Source: an uncultured Acetatifactor sp. (GTDB lineage: Bacteria; Bacillota; Clostridia; Lachnospirales; Lachnospiraceae). From it: a stretch of DNA of 64,000 nucleotides. Both the position numbers and the translations under genes were made by a program. This document shows positions 10,365 to 19,467 of this stretch, piece after piece (the first letter of the stretch is position 1; each line of letters starts with the position of its first letter). Where the stretch lies: positions 1 through 64,000 of the forward strand of contig CATKYJ010000015.1 in NCBI GenBank assembly GCA_949840885.1, read 5' to 3'. The notes under the pieces are model-generated. The model saw only the letters and a program-made list of their open reading frames with translations, had not been told where the DNA came from and ran no database searches.

Positions 10365-11111
10365 ATGTATCAGTTTTTTGTGGATCCGGCACAAATCAAT
10401 ATTCCTGACAAGCGTGTTATCATTACCGGCGCGGACGTGAACCATATCAAAAATGTCCTGCGCATGGGAGAGGGGGAAGAAATTGCCGTCAGAAACGGCC
10501 AGGACGGCAGGGAGTACCGCTGCGCTATTCTCTCCCTGGAAGAGGAAGAGATTCGGTGCGAACTGCGCTTTGTCAAGGAGGACGCGGTGGAGCTTCCTGC
10601 CAGGGTTTTTCTGTTCCAGGCGCTCCCCAAGGGGGACAAGATGGAGCTTATCATCCAGAAAGCGGTGGAACTGGGCGTCCATCAGGTGATACCCGTGGCT
10701 GCCAGCCGCTGTGTGGTGAAGCTGGACGAGAAAAAGGCCGCTGCGAAGAGGGCGCGCTGGCAGGGCATTGCCCAGGCGGCGGCCAAACAGAGCAAAAGAG
10801 GCGTGATTCCGGAAGTGACAGAAGTGTCATCTTTTGCCGGGGCGGTGGAGGAAGCCGCGCAGATGGACGTGGCGCTGATTCCCTATGAGATGGCGGAGGA
10901 CATGTCCCGGACGAGAGGACTTATGGAGAGCCTTAAGCCCGGCCAGAGGGTGGCGGTGTTCATAGGGCCGGAGGGCGGATTTTCAGAGGCGGAGATCTCC
11001 CTTGCGCAGGAAAGGGGCATTTCCCCCATTACCCTGGGAAAGCGGATTCTGCGGACGGAGACGGCAGGGCTGGTGGCGCTGTCCTGGATCATGTATCTAT
11101 TGGAGCGTTAG
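10365..11111 (+). CDS. rsmE: 16S rRNA (uracil1498-N3)-methyltransferase RsmE
   Basis: SPOUT-class methyltransferase that makes m3U1498 in 16S rRNA. Evidence is the N-terminal PUA-like domain (MYQFFVDPAQI, DVNHIKNVLRM) and the knotted C-terminal domain with FIGPEGGFSEAEI and LGKRILRTETAGLVAL, both diagnostic. AGGAGA at 10354-10359 supports ATG 10365; the longer open frame from 10278 overlaps prmA. At 248 residues it is of normal length. It lies 50 bases after prmA and is very likely in the same transcript. Confidence 0.96.
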   Translation: MYQFFVDPAQINIPDKRVIITGADVNHIKNVLRMGEGEEIAVRNGQDGREYRCAILSLEEEEIRCELRFVKEDAVELPARVFLFQALPKGDKMELIIQKAVELGVHQVIPVAASRCVVKLDEKKAAAKRARWQGIAQAAAKQSKRGVIPEVTEVSSFAGAVEEAAQMDVALIPYEMAEDMSRTRGLMESLKPGQRVAVFIGPEGGFSEAEISLAQERGISPITLGKRILRTETAGLVALSWIMYLLER

Positions 11112-11251
11112 GAGAAATGGCTGCGGCAGGGACAGGGACAGAAGTTCCGGCATATGATAATATAAGTCGATAATCCCTCGGGCCGCCTCGTCTGCGTGAG
11201 AGCCGGCACGCCCGGGGCCGGAGGGCATCTGTTAGATAAAGGAGCAAAGGC

Positions 11252-12424
11252 ATGGAAATATATCTGGACAATTCCGCTACCACCAGAACGTTCCCGGAGG
11301 TAGCGGAGCTGATGACGAAAATCATGTGCGAGGATTACGGCAATCCTTCCAGTCTTCATATGAAAGGGATACAGGCGGAGCAATATTTAAGGAGCGCCAA
11401 GGAGACTTTTGCCAGAATTTTAAAGGTAAATGAAAAAGAGATTTTTTTCACCTCCGGGGGGACGGAATCGGACAATATGGCATTGATCGGCTGCGCCCGG
11501 GCCAATGCCAGAATGGGAAAACATCTGATCACCACCCAGATCGAGCACCCTGCCATTTTGAACACTATGCGGTACCTGGAGTCCGTTGGCTTCCAGGTGA
11601 CCTATTTGCCCGTGAACGCCTATGGGCAGATCTCCCTGGAGGATCTGCAGCGGGCAATGACCCGGGAGACCATTCTGGTGTCTGTGATGCACACCAACAA
11701 TGAGATCGGCTCCCTGCAGCCCATTGCCCAGGCGGCATCGTTGGTGAAGCGCATGAACCCCCACACCCTGTTCCATGTGGACGCGGTGCAGGGCTTCGGA
11801 AAGGCGAAGATCTATCCAAAGAGGATGGGAATCGACCTGCTGTCCGTCAGCGGCCATAAGATCCACGGGCCCAAGGGCGTAGGCCTGCTCTACATCGGCA
11901 GTCAGGTGAAGATCCAGCCTATCCTCCACGGCGGAGGCCAGCAGAGAAATTTGCGCTCCGGAACGGACAATGTGCCCGGCATCGCAGGCTTTGCCAGGGC
12001 GGCGCAGCTTCTATATGACCACTATGAGGATGACGTGAAGCGCCTGTACCAGTGCAAGAAATATTTCTGCGACGGTGTCAGAAAGCTGGAGGGCGTGAAG
12101 CTCAACGGACTGCTGCCCGGGGAGCCGGACGGAGCGGGAACCGCGCCCCATATCGTCAGCTTGTCGGTGAGAGACGTGCGCAGCGAGGTGCTCCTGCATG
12201 CGCTGGAGGAGGAGGGAATCTGTGTGTCGGCGGGAAGCGCTTGCGCCGCCAGAAAGCCGCAGCCGTCTGCTACCCTGAAAGCCATCGGCATTGAGCGGGA
12301 TTTGCTGGAGTCCACCATCCGCTTCAGCTTTTCCATTTATACCACGCAGGAAGAATTGGACTATACATTGCGGGCATTGTATGATAAAATTCCTATGTTG
12401 CGCAGATATACCAGAAAGAGATAA
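11252..12424 (+). CDS. Cysteine desulfurase (NifS/IscS-like), tRNA thiolation type
   Basis: PLP enzyme that removes sulfur from cysteine as a protein persulfide. Visible features: N-terminal YLDNSATT, the substrate loop FTSGGTESDNMAL, the PLP lysine in SVSGHKIHGPKGVG, the RSGTDNVPGIAGF phosphate-binding motif, and the catalytic cysteine in CVSAGSACAAR. Length 390 is usual. A GGAG site is 7 bases upstream of the ATG. Directly followed by thiI, which suggests that it is the dedicated sulfur donor for 4-thiouridine synthesis, as in the NifZ-ThiI pairs of Gram-positive bacteria. Confidence 0.92.
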   Translation: MEIYLDNSATTRTFPEVAELMTKIMCEDYGNPSSLHMKGIQAEQYLRSAKETFARILKVNEKEIFFTSGGTESDNMALIGCARANARMGKHLITTQIEHPAILNTMRYLESVGFQVTYLPVNAYGQISLEDLQRAMTRETILVSVMHTNNEIGSLQPIAQAASLVKRMNPHTLFHVDAVQGFGKAKIYPKRMGIDLLSVSGHKIHGPKGVGLLYIGSQVKIQPILHGGGQQRNLRSGTDNVPGIAGFARAAQLLYDHYEDDVKRLYQCKKYFCDGVRKLEGVKLNGLLPGEPDGAGTAPHIVSLSVRDVRSEVLLHALEEEGICVSAGSACAARKPQPSATLKAIGIERDLLESTIRFSFSIYTTQEELDYTLRALYDKIPMLRRYTRKR

Positions 12425-12431
12425 AAGGCGG

Positions 12432-12461
12432 GGGGAAGGTTCATGAAAAAGAGCCTTCCCC
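12432..12461 (+). other. Hairpin between cysteine desulfurase and thiI
   Basis: GGGGAAGG (12432-12439) pairs with CCTTCCCC (12454-12461) around a 14-base loop. There is no T run, so it is more likely an mRNA processing or stability element than a terminator. Confidence 0.4.
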
Positions 12462-12489
12462 ATAGGAGAGATAGAAGAAAGGACAGGAC

Positions 12490-13671
12490 ATGTTTACTGC
12501 TTTTTTGATAAAGTATGCTGAGATCGGCGTAAAAGGGAAGAACCGGTATCTGTTTGAGGACATGCTGGTGCATCAGATGAAGCATGCCTTAAAGAAGTGC
12601 GAGGGGAAGTTTTTGATTCATAAATCCCAGGGGCGGATTTTTGTGGAGGCCCAGGGGGAGTTTGACTTTGAGGAGGCTGTGGAGCGGCTTAAGAGAGTGT
12701 TTGGCATCTCCGGTATTTGCCCCGTGGTCTATGCGGAGGACCAGGGCTTTGAAAAGCTCTGCGACAGTGTGCTGGCCTATGTGGACCAGGTCTATCCGGA
12801 CAAGCAAAGGACTTTCAAGGTAAATGCCAGGCGGGCCCGTAAGGACTATCCATTAGAATCCATGGAGATCAACGCGAAGCTGGGGGAGGCTATTCTGAAC
12901 GCCTATCCGGAGATGTCCGTGGACGTGCACAAGCCGGAGATTCTGCTAAATGTGGAAATCCGTGAGAAAATATATATTTATTCGGAGATCATCCCCGGGC
13001 CCGGAGGGATGCCGGTGGGGACTGGCGGAAAGGCTATGCTGCTTTTGTCCGGAGGCATTGATTCCCCGGTGGCAGGGTACATGATAGCGAAGCGGGGCGT
13101 GAAGCTGGACGCGGTATACTTCCATGCGCCGCCCTATACCAGCGAGTGGGCGAAGCAGAAAGTGGTGGATCTGGCCAGGATCGTATCCAGGTACGCAGGC
13201 CCTATCTGGCTCCACGTCATCAATTTTACGGATATCCAGCTTTATATCCATGAGAAGTGCCCCCATGAGGAGCTGACCATCATCATGCGCCGGTATATGA
13301 TGCGCATTGCGGAGCAGATCGCAAAGGAGACGGAGTGCCTGGGGCTGATCACAGGGGAGAGCATCGGACAGGTGGCCTCCCAGACCATGCAGTCCCTGGC
13401 CGCCACCAATGAGGTGTGCAGCCTGCCGGTGTACCGTCCGCTGATCGGGTTCGACAAGCTGGAGATCGTGGAGGTGGCAAACAAAATCGAGACTTTTGAG
13501 ACTTCCATCCTGCCCTATGAGGACTGCTGCACGATTTTTGTGGCCAAGCATCCCGTGACCAAGCCAAATCTGAAGGTCATACGCCGCCATGAGCAGAATC
13601 TGGAGGAGGGGATCGGGGAACTGGTGCGTGTGGCGCTGGAGACGAAAGAACTGATCATCGTAGAAGAATAA
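12490..13671 (+). CDS. thiI: tRNA 4-thiouridine synthetase ThiI
   Basis: Adenylates and thiolates U8 of tRNA. The protein begins with the NFLD-like and THUMP RNA-binding domains (about 1-165) and continues with a PP-loop ATPase domain carrying LLSGGIDSPVAGYM. The conserved disulfide-forming cysteine is probable in the CCTIF stretch near residue 345. No C-terminal rhodanese domain is present (393 residues), the usual Gram-positive form, which takes sulfur from a dedicated desulfurase; the gene just upstream fits. The start follows GAAAGGACAGG closely. Confidence 0.95.
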   Translation: MFTAFLIKYAEIGVKGKNRYLFEDMLVHQMKHALKKCEGKFLIHKSQGRIFVEAQGEFDFEEAVERLKRVFGISGICPVVYAEDQGFEKLCDSVLAYVDQVYPDKQRTFKVNARRARKDYPLESMEINAKLGEAILNAYPEMSVDVHKPEILLNVEIREKIYIYSEIIPGPGGMPVGTGGKAMLLLSGGIDSPVAGYMIAKRGVKLDAVYFHAPPYTSEWAKQKVVDLARIVSRYAGPIWLHVINFTDIQLYIHEKCPHEELTIIMRRYMMRIAEQIAKETECLGLITGESIGQVASQTMQSLAATNEVCSLPVYRPLIGFDKLEIVEVANKIETFETSILPYEDCCTIFVAKHPVTKPNLKVIRRHEQNLEEGIGELVRVALETKELIIVEE

Positions 13672-13708
13672 AAATCCGGGAGGGCGCTGCCCTGGGGGAC
13701 GCGCATAA

Positions 13709-13745
13709 AAAGGCCTCCCGGGGCTGTCCCCAGAGAGGCCTTTTA
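13709..13745. terminator. Bidirectional Rho-independent terminator
   Basis: AAAAGGCCTC and GAGGCCTTTT form the arms around a second small GGGG/CCCC pairing; T-rich sequence follows on the plus strand and A-rich precedes it. It lies between thiI and the convergent HPr-like gene, so it can end both transcripts. Confidence 0.75.
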
Positions 13746-13798
13746 CGGCTTTTTCTAGGAATTGTTAAAAACAATTCCTTTGTATCGCCTACTGCGGG

Positions 13799-14032
13799 CT
13801 ATGCCACGATGTAGGGCTTTAAGAATTCCAGTACTTCATCTGCGCCTTCCTCTGTGTGGATGTTCAGATCGATGGGCTTGGACAGATCTAAGCTAAAGAT
13901 GCCCATAATGGATTTTGCATCGACTACATATCTGCCGGATACCAGGTCGAAATCATAATCGAACTTGGAGATGTCGTTCACAAAGGATTTCACTTTGTCA
14001 ATGGAGTTTAAAAAAATCTGTACTGTTTTCAT
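13799..14032 (-). CDS. HPr-like protein lacking the catalytic histidine
   Basis: 77 residues with the HPr fold pattern. The region around KSIMGIFSLDLSKPIDL matches the HPr segment holding regulatory Ser46 (KSIMGVMSLG). The N-terminal segment that in true HPr reads GIHARPA, with phospho-acceptor His15, is instead SKFDYDFDLVSGRYVVDA, and no histidine occurs there. It therefore cannot relay PTS phosphate, but might be a Ser-phosphorylated, Crh-like regulator (inference). A GGAGG site precedes the ATG. It is a single gene, convergent with thiI and divergent from mtaB. Confidence 0.85.
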   Translation of the reverse strand: MKTVQIFLNSIDKVKSFVNDISKFDYDFDLVSGRYVVDAKSIMGIFSLDLSKPIDLNIHTEEGADEVLEFLKPYIVA

Positions 14033-14130
14033 CTTCCTTACCTCCTGTCTGTTTTTGTGTCTGACACCATATTAACGGCTGGAGCCCCAAAAGTCAAGGC
14101 GAAAACAGTACAAAAAAGTGGGGAATAATC

Positions 14131-15519
14131 ATGAAAAGTGTGGCATTGTATAATCTGGGCTGCAAGGTGAATTCCTATGAAATGGATGGAATGCGGCAAA
14201 TGCTTCAGGAAAAGGGATACCGCATTGTGCCATTTGATGAAGCGGCGGACATCTATATCGTGAACACATGTACGGTCACCAATATGGCGGACAGGAAAAG
14301 CAGGCAGATCCTGCACCGGGCCAGACAACAGAATCCCGAAGCCGTGGTGGTGGCGGTGGGCTGCTATGTGCAGACGGGGAGGGATGCCGTGGAACAGGAT
14401 CCGGCCATTGACCTTGCCATCGGCAACAACCGGAAAAAGGACATCGTGCCCATTTTGGAGGAATACCTGGAAATGCGGCAGGGCGGGAAGAAACTCGGGG
14501 ACAAGACACTGCAGGGTACCACCATCCTGGATATCGGCCACACCTACGAGTACGAGGAGATGCGGCTGAAGAGCACGGCAGAGCACACCAGGGCCTACAT
14601 CAAGATTCAGGACGGCTGCAACCAGTTCTGCTCCTACTGCGCCATCCCCTATGCCAGGGGCAGGGTGCGCAGCCGCGGGATGGAGGACGTGTTGGAGGAG
14701 GTAAGGGGGCTTGCGGAAGCCGGCTACCGGGAGGTGGTGCTCACGGGCATCCATATCAGTTCCTACGGAATCGACTTCGGGCAGGATTCGGAAGAGAGAA
14801 AGGGCGGCCCCACCGGGTATGACGGACACAGCAGGCTGATAGAGCTGGCGGAGCGGATTCAGGACATAGACGGGGTGGAGCGCATCCGGCTGGGCTCTTT
14901 AGAGCCCAGGATCGTCACGCCGGAGGCGGCAGAGCGGCTGGCAGCTATCCCGAAGCTGTGCCCCCATTTCCATCTGTCCCTCCAGAGCGGCTGCGATGCC
15001 ACCTTAAAAAGGATGAATAGACATTACACTGCCGGGGAATACTATAAAAGCGTGGAACTTTTGCGGCAATGCTTTGACGAACCCGCAATCACCACGGACG
15101 TCATCGTGGGATTTCCCGGGGAGACCGTAGAGGAATTCGCCCGGACAAAGGCATTCCTGGAAAAGACGCATTTTTATGAGATGCATGTCTTCAAATATTC
15201 CAGTCGGGCGGGAACCCTGGCGGCATCCATGCCGGATCAGGTGCCGGAGCCTGAAAAGACCAGACGGAGCGCGGAACTGATAGCCCTGCGGGGACTGCAG
15301 TCGGAGGAATTCCGCAGACGGTACATAGGAAAGGAAGCCAGGGTGCTTCTGGAAGAGACGCGTGAGATAATGGGCAGGATTTACTGCATCGGCCATACAA
15401 AGGATTATGTGAAAGTGGCCGTAGATGTGACAGAGAGCAGAGAAAGGGGCGAAAACCTGATCAATACGCTGGTAAATGTTCCGGTTCGGGATTTCCTGAC
15501 AGAGGAAATTCTGATGTAG
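14131..15519 (+). CDS. mtaB: tRNA N6-threonylcarbamoyladenosine 2-methylthiotransferase MtaB
   Basis: Radical-SAM methylthiotransferase that converts t6A37 to ms2t6A37 in ANN-decoding tRNAs. Domain order: N-terminal UPF0004 domain with three iron-sulfur cysteines (LGCKVN, NTCTVTN, GCYVQ), the radical-SAM core with CNQFCSYCAIPYARG, then a C-terminal TRAM domain from about residue 400. The IVNTCTVTNMADRKSRQ stretch is characteristic of MtaB as opposed to MiaB or RimO. Length 462 includes a short Gly-rich insert (about 215-235) after the radical-SAM motif. Confidence 0.95.
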   Translation: MKSVALYNLGCKVNSYEMDGMRQMLQEKGYRIVPFDEAADIYIVNTCTVTNMADRKSRQILHRARQQNPEAVVVAVGCYVQTGRDAVEQDPAIDLAIGNNRKKDIVPILEEYLEMRQGGKKLGDKTLQGTTILDIGHTYEYEEMRLKSTAEHTRAYIKIQDGCNQFCSYCAIPYARGRVRSRGMEDVLEEVRGLAEAGYREVVLTGIHISSYGIDFGQDSEERKGGPTGYDGHSRLIELAERIQDIDGVERIRLGSLEPRIVTPEAAERLAAIPKLCPHFHLSLQSGCDATLKRMNRHYTAGEYYKSVELLRQCFDEPAITTDVIVGFPGETVEEFARTKAFLEKTHFYEMHVFKYSSRAGTLAASMPDQVPEPEKTRRSAELIALRGLQSEEFRRRYIGKEARVLLEETREIMGRIYCIGHTKDYVKVAVDVTESRERGENLINTLVNVPVRDFLTEEILM

Positions 15520-15626
15520 CTTGAATTTTCGGCACAAATGAGTTATGATAGAGGGAAAGCAACAGATCGACTTTTCTTTACGGCAAGGGACATGCCCGGC
15601 GTTCACGGGCGGATAGGAGTCAGGAC

Positions 15627-15890
15627 ATGCAGAATTTAGAAAATACACAATACTTCAAGGTAGACTCGGAACCTGCGGACGGAGCGAGATCGGTGCTGGC
15701 CGCCGTATATGCGGCATTGACGGAAAAAGGGTACAATCCGGTGAATCAGATCGTGGGGTATATCATGAGCGGTGACCCTACCTACATCACCAGCCACCAA
15801 AATGCCCGCAGCATGATCATGAAAGTGGAGCGGGACGAGCTGGTGGAGGAGCTTTTGACGGAGTACATCCATACAAAGGAATGGGAATAG
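15627..15890 (+). CDS. ireB: IreB family regulatory phosphoprotein (UPF0297)
   Basis: 87-residue member of the UPF0297 family. In enterococci IreB is a substrate of the Ser/Thr kinase IreK and modulates cell-envelope stress resistance. The protein shows the family core [37 protein letters not shown] and ends in the LLxxYI region. It precedes ruvX by 16 bases, the standard Firmicutes arrangement (ireB-ruvX-DUF1292), which makes the assignment secure. Confidence 0.94.
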   Translation: MQNLENTQYFKVDSEPADGARSVLAAVYAALTEKGYNPVNQIVGYIMSGDPTYITSHQNARSMIMKVERDELVEELLTEYIHTKEWE

Positions 15891-15906
15891 GAAAGGGAGG
15901 CGTCCT

Positions 15907-16353
15907 ATGCGCATAATGGGGCTCGATTTCGGTTCTAAGACAGTGGGGGTGGCGGTCAGCGACAGCCTGCTCATAACGGCTCAGGGGGTGGAGATCATCC
16001 GCAGGGAGAGAGAGGATAAGCTGCGCAGAACTTATGCCCGGATTGAAGAACTGATATTGGAATACGAAGTGGAGGAAATCGTGCTGGGGCTTCCGAAGAA
16101 CATGAACGCCACAGAGGGTCAGCGGGCGGAACTGACGCAGGAATTTCGGGAGAAGCTGATGCGCCGCACCGGACTGCCCGTCATTTTGTGGGACGAACGC
16201 CTGACGACAGTGGCCGCAGACAAGGCCATGATAGAGGCGGGCATCCGCAGGGAAAAGAGAAAGGACTATGTGGACAAGATTGCAGCGGTCTTGATACTTC
16301 AGGGCTATCTGGACAGACGCAGCGCCTCGGGAGAGGAGACACCAAAGGTATAA
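15907..16353 (+). CDS. ruvX: Putative Holliday junction resolvase / pre-16S rRNA nuclease (YqgF)
   Basis: RNase H-fold nuclease of the YqgF family, implicated in maturation of the 16S rRNA 5' end and in recombination. The N-terminal [15 protein letters not shown] contains the first catalytic aspartate; the [16 protein letters not shown] and [12 protein letters not shown] motifs carry the remaining acidic residues, with the last Asp in [22 protein letters not shown] lies just before the ATG. At 148 residues it is of standard length. Confidence 0.94.
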   Translation: MRIMGLDFGSKTVGVAVSDSLLITAQGVEIIRREREDKLRRTYARIEELILEYEVEEIVLGLPKNMNATEGQRAELTQEFREKLMRRTGLPVILWDERLTTVAADKAMIEAGIRREKRKDYVDKIAAVLILQGYLDRRSASGEETPKV

Positions 16354-16415
16354 TGAAAAGGCCGTCAGCCGGATGCTTGCCCGTATCAGACCGGCAAGTT
16401 CCGGAGGCCTTGCGT

Positions 16416-16697
16416 ATGGGAGCGGAAATGGCAGGACAGGAGAAGATTACATTCAGGCCGGACGGAGAAGAACCGGTGGATTTTTATGTGTTGGAGCAGA
16501 CAAGGATAGGCGGCGTTGACTATATTCTTGTCACTGATGTGGAGGAGGGCGATGGAGAGGCCCTGATTTTGAAAGATACCTCCAGGGACGGGGAGGCGGA
16601 CGGCGTGTATGCCGTTGTGTCCGATGACGAGGAGCTTGCGGCCGTGGCAGGCGTTTTTGAGAGCATGCTGGAGGACGTGGAGCTTGAGAGCCAGTGA
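16416..16697 (+). CDS. DUF1292 domain-containing protein
   Basis: 93 residues from the preferred start. The DUF1292 pattern is plain: EKITFRPDGEEPVDFYVLEQ, then TRIGGVDYILVTD and a strongly acidic tail ending in EDVELESQ. The function of the family is unknown; it consistently follows ireB-ruvX in Firmicutes. GGAGG at 16403-16407, 8 bases before ATG 16416, decides the start; an in-frame ATG at 16353 overlapping the ruvX stop would add 21 residues that do not resemble the family. Confidence 0.85.
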   Translation: MGAEMAGQEKITFRPDGEEPVDFYVLEQTRIGGVDYILVTDVEEGDGEALILKDTSRDGEADGVYAVVSDDEELAAVAGVFESMLEDVELESQ

Positions 16698-17200
16698 GGA
16701 ATTTTTCTTAAGCAGACAGGGGGCGCAAGCAGGCTGACACGGCCTGTTTGAGGGGCATCCGGCTGCGGAAGAATTGATATATGATATGAAAGTAAAATAG
16801 CTTGTAAAGGCGGACTGCCCGGACATGGGGCTGGCCGTTGTTTATATACGCAGGCCCGCACAGAGGAAACATGCCGCCAAGGCGGTATGTGGGCCGCGCG
16901 GCGAGCAGGGAGAAAAACTGTCTTGCTCGATTAGAATCATACAGTTGCTCAGGAGTCTGCATCCGGTTGACAGGATCGGTTTTGAGGAAGGTTTTGTGCG
17001 CTGCGGGAGGGGGAGTGCCCGGAGAGCATGGGAAAGACCGTCATCAGGATCCGGTCTGTCTGGGGTACGGCAAGCGAGTTCCTTTCAGAATGATCTGCCA
17101 GAGGAGCTGGAGAGGAAAACTGCTGGGAATGCCGGACTTCAGGCTGTGAATCGGGAGAAAGGCTGCGGGGCTGCTGTGTAGAATTTGGAGGAGATTTGTA
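16698..17200 (+). other. 500-base region upstream of RNase J, no convincing gene
   Basis: Two overlapping open frames (16825-17181 and 16838-17149) lack a ribosome site and resemble no family. A hairpin is clear: ATGCCGCC (16871-16878) with GGCGGTAT (16881-16888), enclosed by GGCCC (16853-16857) and GGGCC (16891-16895); GAGCA/TGCTC follows near 16902-16928. The region may be a long structured leader of the RNase J gene or carry a small RNA; nothing here proves either. Confidence 0.4.
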
Positions 17201-18874
17201 TTGAAGAAAAAAGAGAATAACAGTGGTTCCAGACTAAAGATAATCCCCCTGGGGGGCCTGGAACAGATCGGCATGAACATTACTGCGTTCGAGTATGAGG
17301 ACAGTATTGTTGTGGTAGACTGCGGCCTGTCGTTCCCGGCGGACGATATGCTGGGCATCGACTTGGTCATTCCGGACGTGACTTATCTGAAAGAAAACAT
17401 CAGTAAGGTGAAAGGCTTTGTGATCACCCATGGCCATGAGGATCATATCGGGGCTCTCCCCTATGTGCTCCGGGACATTAATGCGCCTATCTACGCCACC
17501 AGGCTTACCATGGGCATCATTGAGAACAAACTGAAAGAGCATGAGATGACCAAGACCGTCAAGCGCAAAGTGGTGAAGTTCGGACAGTCCATTAATTTGG
17601 GGCAGCTTCGGGTGGAGTTTATCAAAACCAACCACAGCATCGTGGATGCGGCAGCGCTTGCCATCTACTCCCCGGTGGGCGTGGTGGTGCACACAGGCGA
17701 CTTCAAGGTGGACTACACGCCTGTATTTGGAGATGCCATTGATCTTCAGCGTTTTGCGGAGTTGGGAAAGAAAGGCGTGCTGGCACTGATGTGCGACTCC
17801 ACCAATGCGGAGCGTCCGGGATTCACTCCCTCCGAGCGCACCGTTGGCGCCACTTTCGACAATTTGTTTGAGGAGCATAAGAATACTAGGATCTTCGTGG
17901 CCACCTTTGCCTCCAATGTGGACAGGGTGCAGCAGATCATCAACACGGCGTACAAGTTCGGGCGCAAGGTCTGCGTGGACGGCCGCAGCATGGTGAGCAT
18001 CATTGACACGGCCAGGAATCTGGGATGCATCAGTATTCCGGACAATACCCTCATCGAGGTGGACCAGATGAAGGACTACCCAAACGAGAAGCAGGTGGTC
18101 ATCACTACCGGGAGCCAGGGCGAGAGCATGGCGGCCCTGAGCCGAATGGCAAGCGGCATGCACCGCAAGATTTCCATCGGCGCCGGGGACACGGTGATCT
18201 TTTCATCCAATCCCATTCCCGGAAACGAAAAGTCCGTCACAAAGGTTATCAATGAATTGATCCGCAAAGGGGCGGATGTGGTTTTCCAGGATGCCCATGT
18301 ATCCGGGCATGCCTGCCAGGAGGAGATCAAGCTGCTCTATGCGCTGATCAGGCCCAGATATTCCATTCCCGTCCATGGGGAGATCAAGCATCTGAAAGCC
18401 CAGGCCAAGATTGCCCAAAGCCTTGGCATTGAAAAGGACAATATCTTCATCCTTTCCTCCGGCGATGTGCTGGAGCTGGATAAGGATCGCGCGGGCGTCA
18501 CGGGGAGAGTCACCGTGGGAGCCATTCTGGTGGACGGCCTGGGCGTGGGAGATGTGGGAAATGTGGTGCTGCGGGATCGCCAGCATCTGGCAGAAGACGG
18601 CATCATGGTCGTAGTCATGAGCCTGGACCGGGTAGGAGGGGAACTGGTGGCCGGACCGGACATTGTGTCCAGGGGATTCGTATATGTAAAGGAATCCGAT
18701 GAACTGATAGAGGAAGCGCGGCAGATCGTGGATGACGCCATCCAGAGATGTCTGGACAGAGGGATAACGGACTGGGGGAAGCTGAAGAACACCACCAAGG
18801 ACGCCCTCAGCGATTTTGTCTGGAAAAAGACTAAGAGACGGCCTATGATATTGCCCATCATCATGGAAGTCTAG
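17201..18874 (+). CDS. rnj: Ribonuclease J
   Basis: Metallo-beta-lactamase/beta-CASP ribonuclease with endonuclease and 5'-3' exonuclease activity, central to mRNA decay in Gram-positives. The zinc motif THGHEDHIGALPYV (His77, His79, Asp81, His82) and downstream NHSIVDAAA, HTGDFKVD and beta-CASP motif CDSTNAERPGFTPSE are all visible; the C-terminal domain includes RPRYSIPVHGE. The start is TTG 17201: GGAGGAG is 7 bases upstream and the sequence MKKKENNSGSRLKIIPLGGLEQIG fits the family. Length 557 is typical. Confidence 0.95.
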   Translation: MKKKENNSGSRLKIIPLGGLEQIGMNITAFEYEDSIVVVDCGLSFPADDMLGIDLVIPDVTYLKENISKVKGFVITHGHEDHIGALPYVLRDINAPIYATRLTMGIIENKLKEHEMTKTVKRKVVKFGQSINLGQLRVEFIKTNHSIVDAAALAIYSPVGVVVHTGDFKVDYTPVFGDAIDLQRFAELGKKGVLALMCDSTNAERPGFTPSERTVGATFDNLFEEHKNTRIFVATFASNVDRVQQIINTAYKFGRKVCVDGRSMVSIIDTARNLGCISIPDNTLIEVDQMKDYPNEKQVVITTGSQGESMAALSRMASGMHRKISIGAGDTVIFSSNPIPGNEKSVTKVINELIRKGADVVFQDAHVSGHACQEEIKLLYALIRPRYSIPVHGEIKHLKAQAKIAQSLGIEKDNIFILSSGDVLELDKDRAGVTGRVTVGAILVDGLGVGDVGNVVLRDRQHLAEDGIMVVVMSLDRVGGELVAGPDIVSRGFVYVKESDELIEEARQIVDDAIQRCLDRGITDWGKLKNTTKDALSDFVWKKTKRRPMILPIIMEV

Positions 18875-18892
18875 GCCGGGAGAGAAGGTTTT

Positions 18893-19417
18893 ATGAAAGT
18901 GACTAGTATTATTGCTGCTGTTATGGGAGCTATTTTTCGGGTTGTTATGGCGGTGGCTATTGTTTACATTATTTACCGGGGGGCTGGTATTTGTTATGAG
19001 TATGGGTACCGGATCTTTACGGAGCCTGCCGTCTCTGCGGGGGAGGGCAGGACTGTCACTGTGACTGTGGGGTCGGAAATGTCGGTTCTGGATATTGGAA
19101 AGCTTTTTGAGAGCAGGGGACTGGTACGGGACTCTAAGCTTTTTGTCCTGCAGTACTATTTGTCGGAATACAGGGAGGACGTGGGACCGGGGACTTTTGA
19201 ACTTAGCACGGCCATGACTGTGGAGGAGATGATGCAGGCCATGGTGGTGCCTGAGGAGGAAGAGGAGGGGACGGAAACCGCCGGGAACCGGGGCGGAACG
19301 GGCAACTCTTCCGGCGGAGGGAATCCGCCTGCCGGAGGGAGCGCGCCGGAGGACAGCGCTTCTGAGGGCGGCGCGCCGGATGCCGCCGCAGGGCAGGATA
19401 CGGGCGGCGAGGGCTGA
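18893..19417 (+). CDS. MltG-like membrane protein lacking the lytic domain
   Basis: 174 residues with one N-terminal transmembrane helix (about 5-28, IIAAVMGAIFRVVMAVAIVYIIY) and an extracytoplasmic part resembling the LysM-like half of MltG (YceG): SVLDIGKLFESRGLVRDSKLFVLQYYLSEYREDVGPGTFELSTAMTVEE is the recurring pattern, given here in pieces around residues 62-110. The catalytic domain with its conserved glutamate is absent; instead there is an acidic Gly/Pro-rich tail. It may bind peptidoglycan or regulate a full-length MltG elsewhere (inference). It follows RNase J by 18 bases. Confidence 0.72.
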   Translation: MKVTSIIAAVMGAIFRVVMAVAIVYIIYRGAGICYEYGYRIFTEPAVSAGEGRTVTVTVGSEMSVLDIGKLFESRGLVRDSKLFVLQYYLSEYREDVGPGTFELSTAMTVEEMMQAMVVPEEEEEGTETAGNRGGTGNSSGGGNPPAGGSAPEDSASEGGAPDAAAGQDTGGEG

Positions 19418-19467
19418 AGGGAAAATGAATCGGGCGCTTAGGGGAAACCGGGGCGTGAGAGGGGCTT

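Noticed and set aside
16825..17181. Two overlapping plus-strand frames upstream of RNase J
   Set aside because: No ribosome site, Arg/Gly-rich composition and no similarity to known proteins; treated as non-coding.
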